NCBI GenBank assembly: GCA_964384785.1 | Contig: CAYLLH010000104.1 | Location: 1-11,963, forward strand | Direction: 5' to 3' | Origin: JAZKSG01 sp964384785 | GTDB lineage: Archaea > Thermoplasmatota > E2 > DHVEG-1 | DNA length: 11,963 bases | Shown: positions 7,028-11,963 of the stretch, piece by piece | Layout: each line of letters begins with the position of its first letter | Position numbering within the stretch: position 1 is the first letter of the stretch | Made by a program: the position numbers and the translations under genes | The notes under the pieces: model-generated | Seen by the model: the letters and a program-made list of their open reading frames with translations, nothing else | Database searches by the model: none | What the model was told of the DNA's origin: nothing

Positions 7028-7852
7028 ATGAGAGAACAAGAGGCAGAGATTAAAAGAATTAAATCAGACAAAAAAGAAAAACTACTGGACGAAAGAAAAA
7101 AACAGATACTTAATAAATTAAAAACTGATGAAAACGTCAGAACGATAAAGGTTTCAAAAAAACCATTAAAAAAAATCGGTTTTTTAATTATACTTTTAGC
7201 TATTTTTGGTTTATTAATACCTAATTTTGTTTCTCCATGGTATTATATTGAATGCAAATTAGAAAATCCAGTAAACAGCAAGACAGATAGTTACAAAGCA
7301 GAATTTAGAAGCTATAGTCAGGTTAATGATTGGGATCAAAAATACTACTCTTATTTTGTTACACCAGAGGTTTCATATTATGTTGGAGTTTTTTTTAGTT
7401 ATTTTTATACAACGCCAACAGATGTGAATATAGGTTTTTTGATAATTTTACTATTAGGAATTTGTGTAGTTTTATTTGAATTTTTTGATAAAAAGAAGGA
7501 TTTTTCTTTTGAGTTTTTTACATCCATCCAAGCAATATTATACTCTTTAATGTTAATACCTCTTATTTTTATTAGTGTATCAATATTAAGATTCATTGGT
7601 TCTTATTTTTTACAGGCTCATCATTTTGGAACAGGTTATCAAGATCTTTTTAGTGGAAGCCTTTACGAAAAAAGTGAAATTCAATTTTTACTTTCACCTG
7701 CATCAATTATTGTGATGTTAATTGTTTTATTTAGTCTCTTAATAGTATTTACAGTTATAGAAACGGATTTAAGAACGATTTTAAAAGAAATGGAAAAAAG
7801 AGAAAAAGAAAAAAATAAACCAAAGACGAAAATGTTTGGGGCAAGACTTTAG
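7028..7852 (+). CDS. four-helix membrane protein with charged N-terminal helix, unknown function
   Basis: A 274-residue protein I cannot assign to a family. Residues 1-48 are highly charged and probably helical, in the cytoplasm. Membrane segments are predicted at about 50-66, 134-153, 166-193 and 222-246, with both ends inside. A loop of about 67 residues between the first two helices, rich in Tyr, Ser and Trp (SPWYYIECKLENPV through DWDQKYYSYF), would lie outside. The tail (EMEKREKEKNKPKTKMF) is again charged. The start ATG has GTGGAGGGG just upstream (7017-7025). The stop codon directly abuts the ATG of the next gene, whose product has the same helix and loop plan, so the two are probably translated together and may form a complex. 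A transport, sensing or envelope role cannot be told apart. Confidence 0.75.
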   Translation: MREQEAEIKRIKSDKKEKLLDERKKQILNKLKTDENVRTIKVSKKPLKKIGFLIILLAIFGLLIPNFVSPWYYIECKLENPVNSKTDSYKAEFRSYSQVNDWDQKYYSYFVTPEVSYYVGVFFSYFYTTPTDVNIGFLIILLLGICVVLFEFFDKKKDFSFEFFTSIQAILYSLMLIPLIFISVSILRFIGSYFLQAHHFGTGYQDLFSGSLYEKSEIQFLLSPASIIVMLIVLFSLLIVFTVIETDLRTILKEMEKREKEKNKPKTKMFGARL

Positions 7853-8920
7853 ATGATTGATAAATTCTTTAAAAAAACAGGGAAAACTATTTTTTTACTA
7901 ATGGTTGCTAATATTTTTGCCTTGTTTCTAATTTCTTCTGTGCCTATTTTTTATGAAACTATATCTGCAGATGATCCTGATTTCTGGATGATTAGTCCAC
8001 CAGTAGCTAAAAACGCAGTTATTAATAATCCTGATAATCAAAGTATGATAAAAATAAGGGTACATTATAATTTTTATACTATGCAGAAAAGAGATGATAG
8101 CAATATCAGTAAACTTTCTGAAGATTTAAGAGGGATTAATTACTGTCTTTGGTGTGGTTTAATTTTTTCTGTAGTGGCTTTTGTTGGTTTAATACTTTAT
8201 TCGACTCAAAAATATCAAAAAAAAGCTTTAATTCTCATGAGTATTGGTTTTATAGTAATTGTGTTTGCTAGTTTGAATCTTTTTTTAGAATGGTCTTTTA
8301 TTAACACGGTTAATAGTTATGATGATATTAGTTTTTCAGCTATATGGGAACAGGGCTTAAATTTGAATTATTTTTATTTGATTTTTTTTGTTGGAATGAT
8401 CTCTTTTTTTGGGTCCTTGAGTTATTTTGGAAGAGTTGGTTATAGATTTTTGAATCAAAGAAGAGAAACAAAAAAGAAAGAGGCTTATGAACAATTAGTG
8501 AATAAAAAAGATGAAATTCCATCTAAATCAAGAGTCGATGAAAAGGCTGGAAGGCCATTCTTTGGTGATTCCAGTCAGAAAAAAAGTGATGTTGTGCCTG
8601 TTTCTAATATAAGTAAAAAAATGGAACTAGAAAAAAATAGTGGAACTGATGTATCTTTAGATGAGAAAAAAGTTGAAAGAGAAAGTTTTTTTGATGAAAG
8701 AGAAAAGAAGGATGAAAATATTAAACCTCAAAGAACTGAGGAAAAAACTGTTGAATCTGATGTTTTTGAGTCTAAATCTGCTGAAGAAGAAAATGTTTCT
8801 TACAAGGAAGTAAAAATTCGTTGTCCTAAGTGTAAACATGTTTTTAAGGTGAAGAAGAAAATAGATGGTGTTACTAAGATGTATTGTCCTCAATGCGGGC
8901 AGAAAGGAGTTTTAAAATAA
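7853..8920 (+). CDS. four-helix membrane protein with long cytoplasmic linker and C-terminal zinc ribbon
   Basis: A 355-residue protein. Membrane segments are predicted at about 12-33, 96-117, 124-146 and 172-197. The external loop (about 34-95) is 62 residues long and contains DPDFWMISPPVAKN. After the last helix comes a charged, probably disordered linker (about 200-318, rich in Lys, Glu, Ser and Asp), then a zinc ribbon: IRCPKCKHVFKVKK with Cys324 and Cys327, and YCPQCGQKG with Cys345 and Cys348. The ribbon resembles short zinc-ribbon domains of many archaeal proteins and would lie in the cytoplasm, where it could bind protein or nucleic acid. The ATG follows the preceding stop codon with no gap, indicating translational coupling. 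Helix spacing is close to that of its neighbour, suggesting distant paralogy or a heteromeric complex. Family and function unknown. Confidence 0.75.
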   Translation: MIDKFFKKTGKTIFLLMVANIFALFLISSVPIFYETISADDPDFWMISPPVAKNAVINNPDNQSMIKIRVHYNFYTMQKRDDSNISKLSEDLRGINYCLWCGLIFSVVAFVGLILYSTQKYQKKALILMSIGFIVIVFASLNLFLEWSFINTVNSYDDISFSAIWEQGLNLNYFYLIFFVGMISFFGSLSYFGRVGYRFLNQRRETKKKEAYEQLVNKKDEIPSKSRVDEKAGRPFFGDSSQKKSDVVPVSNISKKMELEKNSGTDVSLDEKKVERESFFDEREKKDENIKPQRTEEKTVESDVFESKSAEEENVSYKEVKIRCPKCKHVFKVKKKIDGVTKMYCPQCGQKGVLK

Positions 8921-8982
8921 ATTAATTTATTATAACACTTTTATATTACAAGATATTAAAAATTGTCTTTTTTCCCTAAATG

Positions 8983-8992
8983 CTTAAATATA
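8983..8992 (+). promoter_or_regulatory. TATA box of the rps13-rps4-rps11-rpo3 operon
   Basis: CTTAAATATA is a near-ideal archaeal TATA box. Initiation about 25 bases beyond its centre would fall near 9013, giving a leader of about 50 bases before the TTG start of rps13. That is longer than the other leaders inferred in this window. Confidence 0.6.
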
Positions 8993-9017
8993 ACTTCTTG
9001 TATTTATGCCAGAATAC

Positions 9018-9038
9018 TTCTTTAATTAAATTAAAGAA
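9018..9038 (+). repeat. perfect palindrome in the presumed leader of the ribosomal operon
   Basis: TTCTTTAATT (9018-9027) and AATTAAAGAA (9029-9038) are exact inverted repeats around a single A at 9028. It begins about five bases after the predicted transcription start and ends 12 bases before the ribosome-binding site GAGGT (9050-9054). It could be an operator for a dimeric regulator or a leader hairpin; an RNA hairpin would need to open the inner pair to leave a three-base loop. Confidence 0.6.
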
Positions 9039-9061
9039 TAAATGAATAAGAGGTTATACAC

Positions 9062-9643
9062 TTGGCAGATGATTCTAAATCTAATAAGAAAAAAAAACCT
9101 GAAGAAGTCTCTGATGAAAAAGTAGATTCAAAGGACAAGAATGTTAATACTAACAAAGAAACTAAAGAGGCAACAGAAGGTAAAAAAGAAAAGAAGAAAG
9201 ATGATGATTTTAAATATATTATTCGTATCGCCAATACAGATGTAGATGGTTATAAGAATGTTGTAAATGGTTTAACTGCTGTCAAGGGTATTGGTATGCG
9301 TGTATCCACCTTTATCGTTGATCAATCAGGAATAAACCGGGATAAAAAAGTAGGAGATTTATCTGATAAAGAGATAAAAAATATTAATAAGGCCTTAGAA
9401 AGTTTTAATGATGACGCTCCTAAATGGATGGTAAATCATCGTAAGGATATGGAAACAGGTAATGACATCCACATTATTGGTTCGGAAATCGATATGAGAC
9501 TTCGTGATGAAATCAATATGATGAAAAAAATACGTAGTTACAAGGGTATCCGTCATGAACGTGGTCTCCGATGTCGTGGTCAACGCACTCGTACTAACAA
9601 CAGATCGGGTTTAACACTTGGAGTATCAAAAAGAAGAGTATAA
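9062..9643 (+). CDS. rps13: small-subunit ribosomal protein S13 (uS13) with charged N-terminal extension
   Basis: The conserved part, about residues 51-193, begins FKYIIRIANTDVDGYKNVVN and has the S13 motifs LTAVKGIGMR, SYKGIRHERGLRCRGQRTR and TNNRSG, the last regions contacting 16S rRNA in the head of the 30S subunit. The first 50 residues are an added tail rich in Lys, Glu and Asp (MADDSKSNKKKKPEEVSDEK...), making the protein 193 residues where archaeal S13 is usually about 150. The start is TTG at 9062, supported by GAGGT at 9050-9054 with seven bases of spacing; no in-frame ATG lies before the conserved core, and starting there would remove conserved residues. It is the first gene of the operon, downstream of a clear TATA box and a palindrome. 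The identity is certain; the tail's role is unknown. Confidence 0.95.
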   Translation: MADDSKSNKKKKPEEVSDEKVDSKDKNVNTNKETKEATEGKKEKKKDDDFKYIIRIANTDVDGYKNVVNGLTAVKGIGMRVSTFIVDQSGINRDKKVGDLSDKEIKNINKALESFNDDAPKWMVNHRKDMETGNDIHIIGSEIDMRLRDEINMMKKIRSYKGIRHERGLRCRGQRTRTNNRSGLTLGVSKRRV

Positions 9644-9675
9644 AAAAAATATTTAGTTTTATTAAGTGATTGTGT

Positions 9676-10521
9676 ATGGGTAAACCAAAATTTTCAAGAA
9701 AAAGATATGAAACGCCTAGTCATCCTTGGAAGGAAGAACGTATAAAAAATGAGGATGAACTTGTTCGGAAATATGGATTAAAAAATAAACGAGAAGTATG
9801 GAAATCTGAAACTCGTCTTCGTAAATATCGTGGTGAAGCACGTCGTCTTCTAGCTCGTGTCGACAGCGATGATGTCCAGAGTAAAAGAGAAATAGATCAG
9901 CTTCTCATGCATTTAACAAGGATGAGTATTCTTCCACCTAATTCTAATCTTGATGATGTTTTAGCTTTAGAGAATGAAAAAATTCTTTCTCGTCGTCTTC
10001 AAACACAAGTTTATCTAAAAGGACTTGCAAGGACTCCTAAACAGGCTCGTCAGCTTATAATTCATGGCCACATCGCGGTAGATGGAAAAAAAGTTACTGT
10101 CCCAAGTTATATGGTTGAAAAAAAAGAAGAAGATAAAATAAGTTATACAGGTAATTCTCCTTTAAATATTGCTATGCATCCTGAAAGACCACAACCTAAA
10201 TTTCAACCTGGTGTAAAAACAACTGATAAAACTGAAGAGAAAAACAAAGAAGAACCCAAAAAAGTTGAAGAAAAACCAGAGAAAGAAACAAAGAAAAAAG
10301 AAGAATCTAAAGAAAAATCCTCCAAAGAAGAGGAAACTGAAGAGAAAAACAAAGAAGAACCCAAAAAAGTTGAAGAAAAACCTGTAGAAAAAAAAGATGA
10401 AAAGAAACAGGAATCCAGTGAAAAAGAAAAAACTGAGCCAGAAGAAAAAAAAGATGAAGTTAAAACAGATGAAAAAAAATCTGAGAAAAAAACAGAAAAA
10501 AAAGATGAAGGGGGAAAATAA
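9676..10521 (+). CDS. rps4: small-subunit ribosomal protein S4 (uS4) with long repetitive C-terminal tail
   Basis: Residues 1 to about 172 are archaeal S4, a primary 16S rRNA binder needed for early 30S assembly: MGKPKFSRKRYETPSHPWKE at the start, LRKYRGEARRLLARV, and an S4 RNA-binding domain with RRLQTQVYLKGLARTPKQAR and IIHGHIAVDGKKVTVPSYMV. A tail of about 109 residues follows, almost all Lys, Glu, Asp, Pro, Thr and Ser, taking the total to 281 where archaeal S4 is usually about 180. The tail contains a 49-base exact duplication. I chose the ATG at 9676, with GTGAT at 9665-9669 six bases upstream; a TTG at 9670 in the same frame adds only two residues and is too close to that site. The stop lies four bases before rps11. 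Confidence 0.95.
   Translation: MGKPKFSRKRYETPSHPWKEERIKNEDELVRKYGLKNKREVWKSETRLRKYRGEARRLLARVDSDDVQSKREIDQLLMHLTRMSILPPNSNLDDVLALENEKILSRRLQTQVYLKGLARTPKQARQLIIHGHIAVDGKKVTVPSYMVEKKEEDKISYTGNSPLNIAMHPERPQPKFQPGVKTTDKTEEKNKEEPKKVEEKPEKETKKKEESKEKSSKEEETEEKNKEEPKKVEEKPVEKKDEKKQESSEKEKTEPEEKKDEVKTDEKKSEKKTEKKDEGGK
10229..10382 (+). repeat. 49-base exact direct repeat in the S4 tail
   Basis: Bases 10229-10277 and 10334-10382 are identical over 49 bases, 105 bases (35 codons) apart, so the frame is kept. Each encodes TEEKNKEEPKKVEEKP. Identity at every third-codon position means a recent duplication or gene conversion rather than selection on the protein alone. Confidence 0.9.
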
Positions 10522-10525
10522 GTAA

Positions 10526-10909
10526 ATGGGAAAACTTGGTGTAGCTCATATATTTGCTTCTTTTAATAATGTTATAATAACTATTACAGATCGTACTGGT
10601 GCTGAAACTATAGCTCAATGCTCTGGCGGAATGGTTACTAAGGCTGCTAAAGATGAAGGTACTCCTTATACTGCTATGAAAGTTGCTCAACGTGTTGTTG
10701 AGGATGCTAAAGAAAAAGGAATCGACATGGTTAATGTTAAAATCCGTGGTAAAGGTGGAAATAAAAGCCGTACACCTGGTCGTGGAGCTCAAGCAGCGAT
10801 ACGTGCTTTAGTTAGATCTGGTATGAAAATAGGAAGTATCGAAGATGTAACTCCTGTCCCTCATGATGGATGTCGTAAAAAAGGCGGCCGTAGAGGAAAA
10901 AGAGTATAA
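10526..10909 (+). CDS. rps11: small-subunit ribosomal protein S11 (uS11)
   Basis: A 127-residue protein of normal archaeal length with no added tail. Typical motifs are AHIFASFNNVIITITDRTGA near the start, CSGGMVTKAAKDEGTPYTAM, VKIRGKGGNKSRTPGRGAQA, and the basic C-terminus VTPVPHDGCRKKGGRRGKRV. S11 sits on the 30S platform and contacts 16S rRNA near the mRNA exit region. The ATG lies four bases after the S4 stop; the purine-rich GGGGGAAAA at the end of rps4 (10510-10518) probably serves as its ribosome-binding site. Gene order between rps4 and rpo3 is that of most archaea. Confidence 0.97.
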   Translation: MGKLGVAHIFASFNNVIITITDRTGAETIAQCSGGMVTKAAKDEGTPYTAMKVAQRVVEDAKEKGIDMVNVKIRGKGGNKSRTPGRGAQAAIRALVRSGMKIGSIEDVTPVPHDGCRKKGGRRGKRV

Positions 10910-10932
10910 ATTTTTTGTTTGGTTGATATTAT

Positions 10933-11730
10933 ATGAAGGTTAAAGTTGAAGAATTAAAACCTAAAAAAGGCGTTTTAAAATTTAATGATACAGAGATTTA
11001 TTTTGTAAATACCTTGCGTCGTGCGATGATGTCAGATCTTCCTAAACTTGCGGTAGAAGATGTTATTATTTATGATAATACTAGTGCATTGTTTGATGAA
11101 ATAATTTCTCATCGTCTGGGTTTAATACCTATTCCCACGGATTTAAGTATACTTAATACTCGTGAGGAATGTAGTTGTAAGGGTGAAGGATGTCCAAGTT
11201 GTACAGTAAGATATACTCTTAGTAAAGAAGGCGCAGGAATTGTCACCTCTGGAGATTTACAACCTGAGGAAAAAAGCTGGGAGATAAAAGAAAAAAATAT
11301 TCCAATAGTAGAGCTTTATGATGATCAGCGTTTAATTTTAGAAGTTGAAGCAGTTCTTGGATATGGGCGAGAACATGCTAAATGGCAACCAGTTCAAAGC
11401 CCAGGATACCATATGACCAATCGCATTGTTTTTGATAAAGAAAACAAAAAAAAGGTAAAAGATTTTGTTGAAAATCTACCTGAAAAAAATGTGGTTGACA
11501 TAAAAGATGAAGAACTTGTTTTAAAAGATCCGAAAAAAATTTCTTGGCTTCGTTATCATGTTGATAAAGAAGGCACTGATTTTATTCGTTTTGAGAAAAA
11601 CCCTGATGAAATGTTTTTTACTTTTGAAACAGATGGAGCACTTGATGCTAAAGATGCTCTTGCTGAAACAGCAAACATTCTTGAAAATAAATATAAAGAG
11701 TTTCGTACACTTCTTAAAAAAATAAAATAA
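10933..11730 (+). CDS. rpoD: DNA-directed RNA polymerase subunit D (Rpo3)
   Basis: A 265-residue subunit, counterpart of bacterial alpha N-terminal domain and eukaryotic Rpb3, that pairs with subunit L to start RNA polymerase assembly. The dimerisation region carries FVNTLRRAMMSDLPKLAVED and DEIISHRLGLIPIPTD. Cys80, Cys82, Cys87 and Cys90 (ECSCKGEGCPSC) form a zinc-binding loop like that of Rpb3. Past the conserved HAKWQPVQSPGYHM segment, the insert domain (about residues 155-215) holds no cysteine, so it cannot carry the 4Fe-4S cluster found in subunit D of some archaea such as Sulfolobus. The C-terminal helix DALAETANILENKYKEFRTL is typical. The ribosome-binding site GGTTGAT (10921-10927) is imperfect. 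The gene name rpoD here is the archaeal one, not bacterial sigma-70. Confidence 0.96.
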   Translation: MKVKVEELKPKKGVLKFNDTEIYFVNTLRRAMMSDLPKLAVEDVIIYDNTSALFDEIISHRLGLIPIPTDLSILNTREECSCKGEGCPSCTVRYTLSKEGAGIVTSGDLQPEEKSWEIKEKNIPIVELYDDQRLILEVEAVLGYGREHAKWQPVQSPGYHMTNRIVFDKENKKKVKDFVENLPEKNVVDIKDEELVLKDPKKISWLRYHVDKEGTDFIRFEKNPDEMFFTFETDGALDAKDALAETANILENKYKEFRTLLKKIK

Positions 11731-11734
11731 TTTT

Positions 11735-11762
11735 TTTGTTTTTTTAAAAAACAAAGTTTTTT
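11735..11762 (+). terminator. terminator after rpo3
   Basis: Inverted repeat TTTGTTTTTT / AAAAAACAAA (11735-11744 and 11746-11755, one base between) is followed by six T residues (11757-11762). A further T-run stands at 11731-11737. It probably ends the ribosomal/RNAP operon before the tRNA gene. Confidence 0.55.
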
Positions 11763-11798
11763 CTACACTATTTTTTATTCTAAAATTAAAAATTTTCT

Positions 11799-11871
11799 GG
11801 GCCTGTAGGGTAGCTTGGTATCCTTGTAGCTTCGGGAGTTATAGACTTGAGTTCAAATCTCAGCAGGCCCA
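11799..11871 (+). tRNA. tRNA-Pro, anticodon CGG
   Basis: A 73-base cloverleaf. The acceptor stem GGGCCTG (11799-11805) pairs perfectly with CAGGCCC (11864-11870), with discriminator A at 11871. The D arm contains AGCTTGGTA. The anticodon stem GTAGC / GTTAT has two G-T pairs and encloses TTCGGGA, giving anticodon CGG (11832-11834) after the invariant T33. The T arm TTGAG / CTCAG encloses TTCAAAT. G1 and A73 fit archaeal tRNA-Pro. CCA is not encoded and no intron is visible. It reads CCG codons; a separate gene must serve the other proline codons. The weak D stem (one G-T pair and a T-T opposition) is the only irregularity. Confidence 0.93.
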
Positions 11872-11882
11872 TCAGTCAAAAT

Positions 11883-11963
11883 ATGAAAAGAATTTTAACA
11901 AGGGTTTTTACTAATTTACCCTTAAGATGGTTTGACAATCTTAATAAATTCTTTTGTTTTTAC
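11883..11963 (+). other. unresolved end of window: possible gene start or structured element
   Basis: An ATG at 11883 opens 27 codons that run off the window without a stop (MKRILTRVFTNLPLRWFDNL...), but no ribosome-binding site precedes it and it lies only 11 bases after the tRNA. The same bases hold three nested inverted repeats: 11886-11895 with 11946-11955 (10 pairs), 11900-11905 with 11918-11923 (6 pairs), and 11924-11928 with 11938-11942 (5 pairs), followed by a T-rich stretch. Either reading is possible; neither is established. Confidence 0.25.

Noticed and set aside
7067..7133. DNA-binding or nuclease function for the charged N-terminus of the first membrane protein
   Set aside because: It is only a Lys/Glu-rich helix with no recognisable motif; charge alone does not support a function.
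10229..10382. CRISPR or mobile-element repeat
   Set aside because: There are only two copies, both inside the rps4 reading frame and encoding the charged tail.

Overview
The window looks like chromosomal DNA from an AT-rich archaeon, most likely a euryarchaeon of the Thermoplasmatota type. The evidence is the ribosomal protein/RNA polymerase order rps13-rps4-rps11-rpo3, an archaeal-type asparaginyl-tRNA synthetase, two small protein families known mainly from archaea (UPF0248/MJ1316 and UPF0282), TATA-box promoters, GGTG/GTGAT/GAGG ribosome-binding sites, and a NosD-type beta-helix surface protein with PKD domains. The phylum is an inference from gene content; no 16S or marker phylogeny could be run.

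Region by region. (1) Bases 1-2355 are the 3' end of a large membrane-anchored surface protein whose 5' end lies outside the window. (2) Bases 2427-4442 form a tight same-strand cluster: a glyoxalase II-like metallo-beta-lactamase (MBL) hydrolase, a UPF0248/MJ1316-domain protein, a UPF0282 MBL-fold protein and a small coiled-coil protein. The genes overlap or nearly touch, so they are probably one operon. (3) Bases 4449-6079 on the minus strand hold asnS followed by acylphosphatase, converging on the previous cluster at a T-rich junction. (4) A divergent intergenic region (6080-6268) has promoter signals in both directions and leads into a secreted acidic/Ser/Thr low-complexity protein. (5) Bases 7028-8920 hold two directly abutting four-helix membrane proteins, the second ending in a cytoplasmic zinc ribbon. 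(6) Bases 8983-11730 are the ribosomal/RNAP operon, driven by a clear TATA box and preceded by a perfect palindrome in the presumed leader. S13 carries a charged N-terminal tail and S4 a long, internally duplicated charged C-terminal tail. (7) A tRNA-Pro(CGG) gene lies at 11799-11871, followed by about 90 bases holding either the start of a gene or a structured element.

The housekeeping genes (asnS, rps13/4/11, rpo3, tRNA-Pro) serve translation and transcription. The surface protein, the acidic secreted protein and the two membrane proteins suggest a cell-envelope theme. The most intriguing functional cluster is the MBL / MJ1316 / MBL set, which could be an RNA-end processing cassette. No CRISPR array, transposase, integrase or phage gene was seen.
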